64,000 nucleotides of DNA, taken from assembly GCF_954871325.1 (NCBI RefSeq), contig NC_088775.1, positions 34,263,561 to 34,327,560 on the forward strand. The letters run 5' to 3'. This document shows, in pieces, positions 9,847 to 22,146 of the stretch (positions are counted from its first letter, which is position 1; every line of letters starts with the position of its first letter). The position numbers were made by a program, and so were the translations under genes. The notes under the pieces are model-generated. The model saw only the letters and a program-made list of their open reading frames with translations. It was not told the DNA's origin and ran no database searches. The DNA is from Gordionus sp. m RMFG-2023. Lineage: Eukaryota > Nematomorpha > Gordioida > Chordodea > Parachordodidae.

Positions 9847-12839
9847 CGCAAAATAATTAATATTTTTAGAGTAGTTATTATTTTGGTGTGATGATATATT
9901 AATTCATAACTGAGTTAATGAAGTGTGTAAATGGTGATTTATGCACCACTATAATATTTATTTTAAACAAAAAAAAATCCTTTATTTATATATATTATCA
10001 TGATAATGTTTTAATAAAAAAAAGAAGAAGATTATTTATATTTTTCTAAAAAAGGAAATTAGATTGTTAAGTGGATGCAAAGAGGGCTGCTAAATAATAA
10101 ATAAAAGTGAGAGAGTAAATGGAAATTGGTGGCTGGGCGAAACATGAAAATAAAAAGGCAAAAATCATTGTTGTTTTTTTTAGTAAATTTTATTTTATTC
10201 CTTTATCGATAATTATAATTAAAATTAAGAGAGAGAAAAATTGGAATAGTGGGGTTAAGGATAAAATTAAATCTAGTTATTTAAGAAAATAAAAAAATGT
10301 ATTATTAATATTTTAAAATTTTATATTTGTGTGATTAAATAGTGAAATGAAATGCATCAAAAAATTTATTATGAAGAATATAGACAAGTAAAAAATAAAG
10401 TATCAGAAAATATGAAGAGAGAATTGAGTGATAATTTGATTTGAAGGATGTAAACAACATTGAGAGTTAAATATCAAAGGCTTAGATAGTTTTATATTCT
10501 TCCCTTTAGTTTATATTTTTGATGTGAACATAAAGGTAAGGAAAAATGATATTAAAATTCTAAATACAAATTCCTTTTGTATTTTTATTTATTTATTTGA
10601 ATATTTTAGAAAGTATTTAATTAATATATAAAAATACTAAAAAATAAAAAATAATTATTTACTTAAGATATTCTGCATGTTGCGAGACCGCCTCGTAAAC
10701 CTATTCCTAAATTCAATCGAAAATGACATTTGTATTGTCGTTGGATTATACTAACATAATATCTTCTTTTGCAAATAAAAAGGCGAGTAGGATAAATGTT
10801 TAAACTATCATTTTTTAGTTTTTAATGAGTATATGCTAAGCTTGTGATTGCATATAGGATACATGCACCATTTTAACTCTTTTTCATATGCGTTATTTAT
10901 ATTTATGACTAAAATTCTATAAATTTTACCATATTATTTAATTTTTGTCAGAATACTAAATATTTTTAAACGAGCTTAGATAAATTATAGTTATTTAAAA
11001 GGCCTCCGAATTCTGGGCCGCTAAAAGTCTCAGAACAACGCCACTTTAATTAGGCCTTTTTCTTAGTGTATTTACCGTATGATATTTTAGTATATGTTTT
11101 GTAGTTTATGAAAAAAATGTAAAAAATATATTAAATGAAATAAGAATATTTTCTCTATATTTATAATAAAAAAAATTTGGACTGATTAAAATTTATTTAA
11201 CTCCAAATAAAACAAATCAAATTAATATAAATAATTTATTATCTTACAAAATTTATTATATATAAATTTATTTCAAAATTTGAGATAATATAAATTTATT
11301 TCAAAATTCGATATAATATAAATTTATTTCAAATTTGATATTATATAGTAGTGGTTTAGGAGTTTGATATCAGGTTTTAGTCTGAATCGCGCATTTCGGT
11401 AAAAACTACTAAATACTTTTAGACTTTTCTTTCTCAGTATCTAATAGATTTTACCGAGTAGTAGATTTGATGTCAAATAAAATTAGCAGAAGGAGACCGG
11501 GGTTTTATTTTCTAAAAAAACTGAGTGGTTATGAAAAAGAGAAGAAGTAACTTATCAAAATAATTTATATATTTATCTATGGTAGAAATTAATATCTAAG
11601 AAAAAAATTCTAATATATTTTTTTAAATATAAATTTTAAAAGAATGAAAATATTTGAGTTATGAAAAATTAGGTTTTATCCTTTTGTGGGGCATGTTTTA
11701 TCTATCATATAGTAATAATGTCACTCTTGTTAATTCTATAGAAAATATTGTAAATTTGTTGTCAAATATATATTAAATTTACCAGTTTCAACTATGTTTT
11801 AAATATCACCTAGTAAAAACCACTTACTTAAAACTGTCAAATAATTTTTAAAGAATAAATCAACCATTTTCATTTTGAAATTGGTGGCCCGCCTCTGGTG
11901 TTCTAAGTAAAATTTTGAATTTCTTTTAATAAATGCACCAAACTATCATTACCTGCTCTCGTTATTTCTCAGAATGGAGATATTTTTAAATAATGCTTCA
12001 CAGCCATTTAAAATGCAAAAATTCTAACTTAAATATAAACATAATATATTAAATTATAATATTAAGTAAATCTCATAATGTATTAAATTATTTAAATATT
12101 AAGTTAATCTCATAAAAATCTAAATCTAATTCTCGAAAATTTTATTCTGAATTTAGATTTCAATATATTAACACTAAATGCAATCTCCTGCTAAAATTAT
12201 TTAAATAAATATTAATATAATAATTAATTTAGTGCTAAATCAATATTTTAAAATTAATATATTGCAAAAATATTTTAAAATTATTTAAATCATACTTAAT
12301 TAAATATGATTATGATGCAAAAAATGCTTAATAATTTAATATTAATATATAAATATAATTAAATCTTGAATCTATTCTGCACAATTGTTATTACAAAATT
12401 CATTTATTTATATAAAATAATAGAATTAATACTTGTTTAGGGCATAATCCTGAAAATAGTTTTATTTTATCAAATAGTCAGTTAATATTGATTATTGCAT
12501 TGGATTAAATACAACTCTGTTTATATATTGAAAACCTTCATTCTTTTTAAAATACTTAATTAAAAATTTCAATATATTAAAATATGTATTTGCCATACTA
12601 AAATTAATTAAGGCTTCAAGAATGATTTCCTTTTGATTATTATTTTCTTTGTTGGTTTTTCATAAAAAATTTCTAATCATTTTCTGAGTAATTTAATGAA
12701 CGCATTAAAGATCAAACGCAAAATAAAATTAATTTATCATAATGATTGCCAATATTTTTATATTATAAAATTGATATTTTTTTATCATTTAGTATTAAAA
12801 TTAAACGAGAAACTTTTATAAAAAAAGTTAATAGTGAAA
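9847..12839. other. AT-rich DNA, no gene seen
   Basis: Nothing coding was found. A short repeat of ATAAATTTATTTCAAAATT occurs three times at about 11263-11335. GGAGACCGGGGTTTTATTTT at about 11492 resembles the terminus of the TAGGGGAGACC elements, but no partner end was found. Confidence 0.5.
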
Positions 12840-13027
12840 ATGTAAAATTTAAAAAAGAAACTTTTGGTATGTTAAAATTTTAATTTGCATTTAAAATATT
12901 TCATGGGCAATTTTGTGCGAAACATTGTTAGACCTACTTAAGTACCTTATTAAAATATATTTATTAGTTTTTAAATTATTTGAAGAAATTACCTGCCTCG
13001 GGATAACATTATCCCTGGTTTCTCCTA
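12840..13027 (-). mobile_element. Miniature element end, ATCCC(C/T)G..TCTCC subfamily, copy A
   Basis: About 190 bp ends in GGATAACATTATCCCTGG followed by TTTCTCCTA. It aligns in the same orientation with 28230-28423, which ends GGATAACACTATCCCCG followed by ATCTCCCCTA. Both are preceded by GAAATTAC(C/T)TGC. The far end was not located. Confidence 0.65.
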
Positions 13028-13402
13028 CTTCTTCTCATTTAATTAACCATTCACTCTTATCTTTGTTGCATAGCCAATGGCTAACCAGTAACGCGGTCTA
13101 GAAAATTGGTATCAGGACTTAGCTTGAACCGGTTAGTACTTATTGGTTGTTTCCCGCTGCTCAGCTGCCTAAATATATCTGTTAGATTTTTTTGAATGTA
13201 GCTTTGTTGTCTAATAAAATTAAGTATTTTTTTCATAAACTACTTTTTAAATTAACCCTAGCCCACATAAGGCAACCGCATATCAATATTTTTAGATAAT
13301 AGCTGATTATTTCCACAGTACTCCACATATGTGCATAATTTTTTTTAGAAATTTTTTTTAAAGCGGTGCAACGAGTGTGCGCATTAACATTAGTTATTTT
13401 TT

Positions 13403-13447
13403 GAGGGGAAAGGGGAAGGGGGGGGGGTGGGGGGTGGGGGGGGAGAA
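13403..13447 (+). repeat. G-rich tract (GGGG runs)
   Basis: Runs of four or more G separated by A or T (GAGGGGAAAGGGGAAGG and onward) provide well over four G-tracts within 45 bp, compatible with a G-quadruplex. In this AT-rich window such tracts mostly lie next to transposon ends, so it may be the edge of an unidentified element. Confidence 0.6.
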
Positions 13448-14732
13448 GTATGAAACTATGTGAAAAAAATTCTTAAATTTTTTAAAACTTTTTTCTTTTT
13501 CTAAACATTTAAATAAAATATTAAATTTGGCTATTTTACTAGTGCCTTTTTGCCTAGGGTATTTTTGTATGATGTCTTTTGGTCCGGAGATATATTCGGC
13601 TGGGGTGCTTTTGTGGTGTACCTATGTTCAGGGACACTCTTATATAGAAAATATTTAGAAAACCCACTTTTAAAAATCATTCGTAAAAAATATAAATTAG
13701 ATAATATTAAGATTACCTTTGAAAATATATTATAGCAAATAATTATACAAAATATAACATGTAAAATATTAAAAATTTACTATAAAATATATCATCAAAA
13801 AAATATTTACAAAAAAGGATTTTTTTTAAATATATTTTTTATTATAGTTTTAATTTCAAATATTCAAAACTAAAAAATATATATGTTTATAAAATAAATA
13901 TATATATATAGATATATTATAGATTATATAAACTAAAATATTAAAAAATGGGGGGGGGGGATTAACTAGTTATATTGTTATGCATAGAGATACAAGGATA
14001 GAGATAAAATTAGATCTGCATATCTCGAGAGATATTCTATGTCTAAGATATGAATTTTCTTTAGGATCGCCAATGATTGTGTTGTTAGCTTTTTACCTAA
14101 ACTTTTTAAAAATAGAGTATAAATTTTATTTGTTTGAGTAAAAATTTCATTTACTAAAATGTATTTAAAATAACAAAAACATGTAAACTATTTAAAAGAT
14201 GACAAATATAAAAACTATATAAATATTTTAAAAAAACATATAAGGGGAAATTTATTAATATAATAAAATGGCTTTATTTCGTCAAACACATTGAGCAAAA
14301 ATGATGCCCTTGACTAGCTATATGCTTTAATATAATTAGGCAAAAATTATTCTTAACAGAATTTCTAGTTTTGAATCCCAAGTGAGCAAAGAAACTTAGA
14401 ATAACATAACCACATTTAACATTTCTAACCAAATTCTCAGCCAAACTGTTGAATTATGAAATTGGAATATTCTCATATCATCCCATTATCACATGAAGAT
14501 GATGCATAAAAAACATTAAAACAACCAAAAAAGCAAGTCATGATTTATCAGATTTAAAAGTTTCATCTTTTTAAACGAATATTTTATTTAATAAAAATTT
14601 GTATTTTTATTAAAATTTATATATACAAGATGGTGCTTAATAAATAAAAATTAATTAATATATTTATATATTATTTTTTTTTTCTTCCTTTATTAAATAA
14701 ATGGGGAAACCAAGGTAAAGCACAATTTAAAG
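13448..14732. other. AT-rich spacer with a small GC-richer patch
   Basis: At 13535-13650 the base composition is less AT-rich and a 61-codon frame is open (13550-13735), but its peptide shows no family features and its second half is ordinary AT-rich sequence. I do not call it a gene. Confidence 0.4.
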
Positions 14733-15140
14733 TGAATAATCTTTTAACGCTTGAACATAAGGACCTTTAATTTGTAATGAATATGCATATTTATGTCTAA
14801 TTTCTTACACTTTTGATAAACTTTCCTGGTTTAACATATTTTGCTAAAAAAAACCTTTATTTATCCAAAAATTATAACAATCACCCTCGAGTTTATGTTG
14901 CTTAGAGCAAAATTTATTAAGGCTAATAGTTTAAAATTTTTTATACATCTTACAGGCATAGTTATAAATTAAATTTAAGAAATTTATAGCCTGACGTTAC
15001 ATCGACTTGTCTAATATATATCACATTGGGGACGGTTAAAATGTTTAACGTCCAATTTTATTTTAACAACTTTATTCTCATGCTTAGCCATTTCACCCTG
15101 AGTATGGGATAAAATGGAGGAGCCTCACTTTTTTATTTTG
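14733..15140 (-). mobile_element. Internal fragment of a TAGGGGAGACC pogo-type miniature
   Basis: In reverse orientation this aligns with 57100-57300 of the copy at 56415-57344: shared words include AAACTTTCCTGGTTTAACATA, CTAATTTCTTACAC and CCAAAAATTATA. Further on, TTAGCCATTTCACCCTGAG and GGGATAAAATGG match the palindromic CCCTGGGTACAGGG motif of the 2.1-kb pogo element near 59245. Both tips are missing or unrecognisable. Confidence 0.7.
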
Positions 15141-15175
15141 AAGGAGGGATTTGACTAAATATAAATCTACTAAAT

Positions 15176-15470
15176 AACCCGTCAAGAATAACGGGGTTGA
15201 GGGGTAATTAGTTTGTGTATATGGTACTAAATATACTTTATTAATATTTTTTGTATATTAAAATTTAGGCGAAAAGGAGGTAAATTTGTGAATCACACCT
15301 CATAAGATATTCTTAATTTCTGATTCATCAATCATCGAATATGGGAGAAAAGTATGATGACCCGTCTTTCTTGAAGGGCAAAATGAAAAATATATAACTA
15401 AGAGTGCCAGGCTACCGTTAGTCAGCATTGCTGAGTCCGTCAAAAATGACGGGGAGTGAGAATTTTCTCC
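15176..15470. repeat. Spaced direct repeat CCGTCAA.AAT.ACGGGG
   Basis: CCGTCAAGAATAACGGGG near 15179 and CCGTCAAAAATGACGGGG near 15438 are near-identical. Each contains the inverted pair CCGT...ACGG and is followed by a GAG-rich stretch. They could be the ends of a small element, but the same-strand arrangement does not fit inverted ends. Confidence 0.5.
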
Positions 15471-15659
15471 TTACTCTTATAATAGTTGTTACCTGTTATT
15501 TGAAAATAATATCCAATTTTTAATTTTTATAACCTCCTCCCACCTTCAGGTCAAATCCAATCCATTAAAACTAAGTTTAAATGCTAAGTTTTGAGTCAAA
15601 ATATATTTAAAGCTTTTACTTGATACCCATATCAATATTATTTGTTAAAATATTACTGA

Positions 15660-16172
15660 TCAATATTGAAAAAATTCCCAAGCAAGGTCCAAGGCCATAA
15701 TAATTTTGGAAAAATTTCCCCAACCCCAACCAAAGATCATAATAATTTTGGTAGTTGAGAACTGGAATAAAATATTTTAAAAAAATCTTAATGAATTTGA
15801 AAATACAATCAAAATCAGATTTTATGGGCCTTGGTTTATTTGTTTTAGGTTAATGCTTGATCCATAGTTAATAATAAAAAAATCCCCAAGCGTCTACTGA
15901 TAATAATTTGAAAAATTTTCCCCAAGCGTAGCCCAATATAATTTATAAAAATATTTTCCAAGCCCAGCCCGACCCATAATTTTGAAAAATTTTTCTTAAA
16001 CCTGGCCAACCGTCAATAATTTTTAAATATTTTTAGCTTCCAATAAAAAAAATATTATAAAAATATTTTCCAAGCCCAGCCCGACCCATTATAATTTTTA
16101 AAAAATTTCTCAAATCTGGCCAACCGATAATAATTTTGAAATTGTTTTCCCAACCTGGAGCTTCCAATAAAA
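15660..16172. repeat. Two tandem units of about 113 bp rich in AAGCCCAGCCCGACCC, plus decayed relatives
   Basis: AAGCCCAGCCCGACCCAT occurs at 15960 and 16072, each followed by CTGGCCAACCG and AGCTTCCAATAAAA. Weaker relatives (CCCAAGC, GACCCATAAT-type words) extend back to about 15670. The CCCAGCCCGACCC core also opens the miniature elements at 17301 and 40698. Confidence 0.75.
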
Positions 16173-16257
16173 AAGATAAATATGCATATATTTAAATAAC
16201 TTTGTCATAATATAGTTTCATATATAAGAAGAATTGTGTTATAAAATTTAATTTAGA

Positions 16258-16332
16258 AGAGGGGTTACTGGAAAGAACGTTTGTCTATCGAACGTTAAGT
16301 CAGTGGTTCGAATCTCTTTGATTTATAAAAAA
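16258..16332 (+). repeat. Possible tRNA-derived SINE head
   Basis: GTGGTTCGAATCTC resembles the RNA polymerase III B box (GGTTCGAATCC). Upstream, ACGTTT and GAACGT can pair around the 7-base loop GTCTATC, like an anticodon arm. An A-rich tail follows at 16324. The A box and acceptor stem are not convincing, so this is at best a degraded tRNA-like head. Confidence 0.35.
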
Positions 16333-16489
16333 AAAATTTTTAAGTTTTCGTTTTTTAAAAAAAAATAATTTAACATTAGAGGTATATAATCTCCTTCGAT
16401 TTATTTAACATTAAGATGATAGGAAGGTTGATACCAAAAATAAAAATTAACATTAAGGTTATATGAAAACGTTCATATCTTGAATACGG

Positions 16490-16576
16490 CGACTATATAT
16501 ATTAGATGATTTGTTTTTGTTTTCAAAATTTGATGGTAAAATGCCAAATATCAATTGTTTTACTCCGGTCCAACTA
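16490..16576 (-). mobile_element. Terminal fragment of a TAGGGGAGACC pogo-type miniature
   Basis: TTTGATGGTAAAATGCC and CAATTGTTTTACTCCGG lead to ..CAACTA at 16576. This is the reverse of the terminus at 56415 (GGTATTTTGCATTTTTACC) and the same orientation as 50114. Only the end is recognisable. Confidence 0.6.
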
Positions 16577-17300
16577 TCATTTTATAATAAAATGGGGAGG
16601 TAATCCTACAATTAATTGGGCACTCCAACACTTTTTTGATAGCCAACGCATATCCAGTAGAGTAAATTAACATCCACTGTTTGACAGTAATAATTTACCC
16701 TACCGATGGAGTCGTCTAATTATTAATATAGTGTATTTAGTATTCTTTAGTTAATTAAAATTTAATTTTAGCAAATAAATTTTAAAAATTTTGCAACATT
16801 ATATTTTAAAAGCATATTTTCAATTTTGTAATTTGTATAAATGTATAAATTTAATTTATTTATACAAACTTTAAGAGCAAGTCAAAGTGATTAATATTTT
16901 GTTTAACATGTTATATATTGAAATAGTAAGGTAATTAAAATTTCTATAGCAACGCAATATCCTTTATAGGTAAGATCTCTTGTGCTTATTTCTAAGCCTA
17001 GTTCCCGAGACGCAACCATCTTAAGAATTCAAAAGATGTCTAAATTGAAGTAATTTTATATCTTCATGATCTTTGAAATTAACATACTACATGAATATAA
17101 GGTAATCAAATAAATTTTTATTTGTTATAATACAAATTTACCATCCTGCGGGCCTGTCAAACGCCTTTTTTATTTTGCTAATTTGTTTAATGGACCAAAT
17201 AGAAGAAGATTAAATGATGCTCTTTTGGAAAATTAGTTCTTTTACCAAATTCTTCATAAATCTCATTAACTATTACATTTCCAGTTTATCGATTTACAGT

Positions 17301-17640
17301 AGTGATCTGCATCGGGCCTAATTTTTCAAGCCCAGCCCGACCCGAATTTTTTTAAAAAAAGTTTTGCCGGCCCGCGAACCCGAAATTTTTTAAAGAAAAT
17401 TTGCCAGTCAGGCCCGGCCCGAACTTATTTAAATATAGAAATTAATTTTTATAATTATTCCAAATAAAAGACATATGTTACATGGGGTCTAGTTCTATAA
17501 ATAAAATAAAATATTTTCATTTTACATAAAAAAATTCAATATAAAATTGATAAATTTAAATATATTTAAAAGAATTTTTTGGGCCCGACCCGGCCCGAAC
17601 CCGATTTTTTAAAAAAAATTAGGTCGACTCAAAAAATTTT
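17301..17640 (+). mobile_element. GGCCCGG-rich miniature element, copy 1
   Basis: This copy starts AGTGATCTGCATCGGGCC and aligns almost throughout with 40698-41053. Shared interior words are AAAAGTTTTGCC, AAAAGA(C/T)ATATGTTA and GATAAATTTAAATATATTTA, with GC-rich blocks (GGCCCGACCCGGCCCG) near both ends. The right tip is degraded here. Copy 2 ends TGCAGATCTCT, the inverse of the left end, so these are inverted-repeat-bounded miniatures. Confidence 0.8.
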
Positions 17641-17856
17641 TTTTAATTTAAAATTTTTTTTTAAAATTTTAAATCTCTTTATTTTCAATTTTCAAATAAT
17701 AAATAATATAAAGTATTAAAAAAAAACGAAAATATAATATTTTATGTTTTAATATATTTAAAAATGTTTAAAAAATATATAATAATACTATTAAAAAAAA
17801 GAACGGAGATGGTGTGACGCAGGGAAACAAAAATGAAAAAGGGACGTAAGTGTTGT

Positions 17857-18198
17857 CTAGGATAGCTCTTTGGCTAGAAGACTACCATTGAAACTGATAT
17901 AATTAGCTTTGAGAATCGCTATGGATAATCGTTGACGAAGAAAAAAACCCTCTCGAGGTTCTTCTGAGAGTTTGCTGATTTGTCCTAAGTTTTTGAAAAA
18001 TGCTAAGGCGAGTTTGCCGAAGGTGCCAAGAGTGGTTGATATGATTGGGATGAAGCAATGATCGTTCACTATTTCTGTGACCTTCTGGTCAAGGATGTTG
18101 ATGGTGTGGTTGGATGGGGCCAAGGGGTCAATACAGGAATAGTTTCATACCAAAAGTTGGCTTCTCCTCCATGGGATTTGAAAGATCCCGTCAGGACG
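17857..18198 (-). pseudogene. 3' end of a second copy of the RT retroelement family
   Basis: Starting at 18198 on the minus strand, the frame gives RPDG, then IPWRRSQLLV, then a stop in place of the expected WD, then CIDPLAPSNH. From 18123 an open frame runs to 17857 with FIPIISTTLGTFGKLALAFF, FFLRQRLSIAI and a final NGSL. The order matches the C-terminus of the element at 3372-4830 (SPDG...SW...WDVSC...) and extends past where that copy is decayed. It is a 5'-truncated remnant with no upstream RT, which is usual for LINE-type insertions. The bases around it are less AT-rich than the neighbourhood. Confidence 0.8.
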
Positions 18199-18244
18199 TT
18201 TACTTTAAAAAAATTTTTTTTAATTTTTTTTTATTTTATTTAAA

Positions 18245-19227
18245 AAACTGTTTCAATTTAGAAATAAAATAAATAATATATACGATATTAAAATGAAATA
18301 TATTTTTATGAACTAATAAAATATTAAATAACAATTAAATATAGTAAATATATTTTTATTGTTTAATTAGATATTTTAAATTTAATAATAAAATTTAAAT
18401 TGTTAAACTAAATTTAGATAGTTTTTAAAATTTTTATTTAATTCCCACATGGATATAAGAAAATTTTTACTAAATAAAGGTATATTTAAATTGATTTAGA
18501 AAATTTTTGTAATTTGATTTAAAAATAACAAAATCCTCAAATGACGATGGTAATGGTAATCACTTTTATAATATCTTTTATTTAAATCTTGCAATTAGAA
18601 ATACAAGCAACATACTCAGGGAAAACAAATGAGTTAGCTAAAATAAAATCATCAATTGATAATGGTATAATTCTAAATTATCATTTATAAGTTCTCTTAA
18701 TTTTTTATAATTAGAAAAATTATGTATTATTAAAGAATCTGAGCTCTCAGTTGATTTGGCTGGAAAATCATCAAATGATGGTATGGTATTTTATAATATA
18801 ATTGAGTTCTATTTTTTTATTTGTAAATTATATTTTCATTTGAGTTATTAAAATTTTGCAATGTGCTTTATTTAGTTATAACCCTTTTTTATATGAAAAG
18901 CTCATCATTTTGATTATTGTAAATTCCCAAATAATCTTTAGATATTACAACATTCACAAGCAGAGTTGGGCTTTATTGTGAAAACTTGTATCTTAGATAA
19001 AAATAAATAATTTCCTTCTATGTCTTACCCTGTCTTTTAAATTTGTAATAGATAACTTGAATCTTTATTTAAGATATATTTTTAATAAACTATATTCTTT
19101 TCTTGTTGTGCTGCTCAGGTCTGAACTCTACAATTCACATTGAAATATATATTTTAAAATTTAAAAAAAAATATAGAAAATCAATGTCCTCAAAAAGATA
19201 TTTCATTATACTAAAAATTTCAGTTTA
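18245..19227. other. AT-rich spacer, no gene seen
   Basis: Nothing recognisable was found. The left end of the hAT element that follows should lie here, but I could not find a CAGTGGCGTAGCCAG-like sequence. Confidence 0.5.
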
Positions 19228-22146
19228 AAAAATGAAAAATTGTTGGCTGTGGGAAATATTTGGGCACCTGACAAATGCTATAAATTTCCATTGTCTTTGG
19301 ATAAAAGAAATTTAACATTTCAAACATCGTGGCAGTTAATGAAAAGGGAGCTTTTTGTAAAATGTGCGTCATTTTTTCACCAAGATATGCTGGAGCTGGA
19401 CCCGGTTTACAAAAACTCAAAACATTGGTAAGTCAGATGGAAAGATGCTCTTGAAAATTTTAATTATCATCAACAAAATAAATAACATCTCAATTCTTGT
19501 GAGATATCTGATGCTTTAAAAGCCATCTCTATGAATCAAAAGATATCAATATCTAATGTATTGAATAAAAAAAAATTTGATATTGTTACAACCAACAGAG
19601 CCAGAATAATTATAATAATTGATGCAATCATTTGGCTAGGGAGGCAGGGCTTAGCATTAAGATCTCATAGAGTATCAGCTGGCCCCTTAACACTTTCATC
19701 TTCTCATAATGAAGGGAATTTTAAGGAATTGCTGAAACTTTTATGCAACAATAATGATAATTATATAAAACTTTTTGAAAGCTCGGCTAAAAATGCCACC
19801 TACCTTAGTCCATGCATAATGAAATTATATACATATGCAATAAGTTTATATTGAAAGAAATTTCTACAAAAGTGAAAGCATCACCATTTTTTAGTGTTCT
19901 GGCGGATGAGACATCGGATGTTGGTAACATAGAGCAATTATCCATAGCAATAAGGTTTATTGATATGGAATCAGGTCATTATAAAATGAAGAAACTCTTT
20001 GTTCAATTTATTGATTTACATGACACTAAATCAGAGACGATACCAAAGAAATTTTAGCATCCCTTCAAGATCTAGATTTAAATTTAAATCTAATGAGAGG
20101 CCAGGGATATGATGAAGCTCCCTCAATGAGTGGTCATGTTAAGGGAGTGCAGTCAAGAATTGAGCTTTATAGCACCGCTTTATATGTTCATTGCAGCTCA
20201 TATTTCCTAAATTTGATGATATCCGAGGCATGTGAAATTCGAGACATCCGGAACAGTTTACGTATTTTAAATTTATTTGGAATTTATTAGATTTTATTAT
20301 GTATTATAGATATATTTTTATAATTTAATATATTTTTCAAAATTTAGAAACAATATCGTCGGTTTGTGACTTTTTCACACCACCCAAAAAGAGACAGTTA
20401 TTTATCCGAACATTTGATGATATTGATTCAAATAATCCAAAAAAATAACTAAAACGATTTTGCCCAACTAGGTTTATCGAAAGACAACAATCAGTGAGAC
20501 TCTTCATAGAATTATATGAAGTTATTTTTGCAGCACTCGAATCCTACGTATCCAGCAAAGAAAAGCATTCCTCAGATGCTGAAAATTTTTTACAGGCGAT
20601 TACGAAGCCACAATTTTTAAAATCAATTCAATGTGTATATTTTTTAGCAAAATACTTCAAAAAATTAATTTGGATTTAAGAGAGGTTATGAATAGGGCAA
20701 AGGATATTGTTGAAATATTAACAAATATCAGAGAAAATGTGGATGAAAAATTTCATGATATTTACAAGAAAGTAAAGGAGATCGCTAATTTGTTTGGGAT
20801 TGAAATTTTTAAACCTAGAGTAGTTTCTAGACAGTCAAATCGCTTAAATATTGATGCCTCTTCGATTGAGGATTTTTATAAAATAAATATTTTTATTCCC
20901 CTTATTGACACATTTTTATTTCAATTAAAAGAAAGATTTATTAGCCATAATTTTATTTTCTTCTGTCGGTTGAGTCTGAATTGTTGATTACACATGAAAC
21001 GCGAGAGGATATTAAGAAAATCTCAGAGTTTTATTCTGATGATTTATCAGGATCGTATGATAAGTTACTTTGTGATGTCGAATTTTGGTATAAAAATCTC
21101 GACAGAATAGAGTACTCTTTGAGACCTAAAAATGCTTTGCAAGCTCTTTCCATGTGTAATTGCACTTTAGATTCCCTGCCAAATATCAAAACATTACTTT
21201 TTATTTTAGCTACTTTACCGATTAGTATACCTGCACCAATGAAAGGTCTTTTTCAACTTTGAAAAGGTTAAAAACCTATTTAAGAAATAGCACCGGTGAA
21301 AACCGTTTAAATGGATTAGCCCTTTTAAATATTTATAAGGAGATTATTCTAGATAAAAATTTGATTCTAGATGAATTAGCCAAATCTCAGAGAAAAGTAG
21401 ACCTCTCTTTATAAATTCAAATATATGATTATCATATTTTCTTAGTCATAAAATTTTTATATGCAAAACTTAATTATAATGAATTCTTAGTCATAATATT
21501 TATGTATTTTTAATAAAAGTATTGCTTTTGCAATAATAAATATTTATAGATTATTTTGTATTAATTATAATTGTTAAATTATATTTTTTAAAATACCTTA
21601 CAAGAATTACTTATATTTTATTGAATTATATATTTTTTAAATATAGATATTTACAATAAATTTTTAATATAATAATCTACATAAAAATTTCTACATTTTG
21701 AAATTTATTTTATTGTATATTATCATTAAAATAAATGCATAGTTAAATAAAGAGATTTTATTTATACTAAAGTATTTTAATAATAAATAAAATCTATATC
21801 TAAAATTTAAAAAAGAATTATTTTTAACACTCAATCAGGTATATTTAGTGATATTAAAAAATGTAAGGTCTGGGGAGCAAATTTTTTCTTTCTAAACTAT
21901 ATGGATTTACAATTGAATAAACATAGATTAAATTTTTAGAATAATGTTTTCAGTGTTCAGTCGCTTATTAATCATAAATTTAGCCAAAATTGTTACTAAT
22001 ATTTTTTTTATTCATGCTTGTTACTATAGTGATTAGACACTAATAAAGCACATAATATTGCCAATATTTAAAAGTAGAGTTTGGGGACTTCGCCCTCCAA
22101 AAATATTTTAACCCCCCCCCCCCATGGATAACTGGCTACGCCACTG
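19228..22146 (+). mobile_element. Second hAT transposon (ZMYM1-like), right end preserved
   Basis: The transposase remnant on the plus strand (19240-21413) is followed by about 700 bp of AT-rich DNA and a right terminus CTGGCTACGCCACTG (22132-22146), preceded by a poly-C tract. The inverse, GTGGCGTAGCCAG, occurs at 58694, where it is followed by matching sequence, supporting it as a true terminus. The left terminus was not found. This element differs clearly from the one at 5228-7731 in both protein and ends. Confidence 0.88.
19240..21413 (+). pseudogene. hAT transposase remnant with TTF-like N-terminus and hATC tail
   Basis: In order: the TTF-type zinc-finger region (19270-19490; FQTSWQLMKRELFVKCASFF, WKDALENFNYH); IIDAI.WLGRQGLALRSHR (19615-19670); NFKELLKLLC; the DUF4371 core FFSVLADETSDVGNIEQLSI (19890-19950) and LMRGQGYDEAPSMSGH (20090-20140) with VHCSSYFLNLMISEAC; AAD-like middle pieces with IFIPLIDTFLFQLKERF (20885-20940); and the hATC dimerisation domain NERSFSTLKRLKTYLRNST with NGLALLNIYKE, ending at a stop at 21411-21413. 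The conserved D of LADETSD is present. Stops and frame changes occur at intervals, so it is inactive, although almost the full length of a family member is represented. Confidence 0.93.

Noticed and set aside
11480-11510. Another TAGGGGAGACC element end (GGAGACCGGGGTTTTATTTT)
   Set aside because: There is no TA-flanked TAGG start, no subfamily-specific sequence after the tip and no opposite end.
16258-16332. Functional tRNA gene
   Set aside because: The B box and a plausible anticodon arm are present, but the acceptor stem and A box are not, and the loop would give CTA. It is kept only as a possible SINE head.
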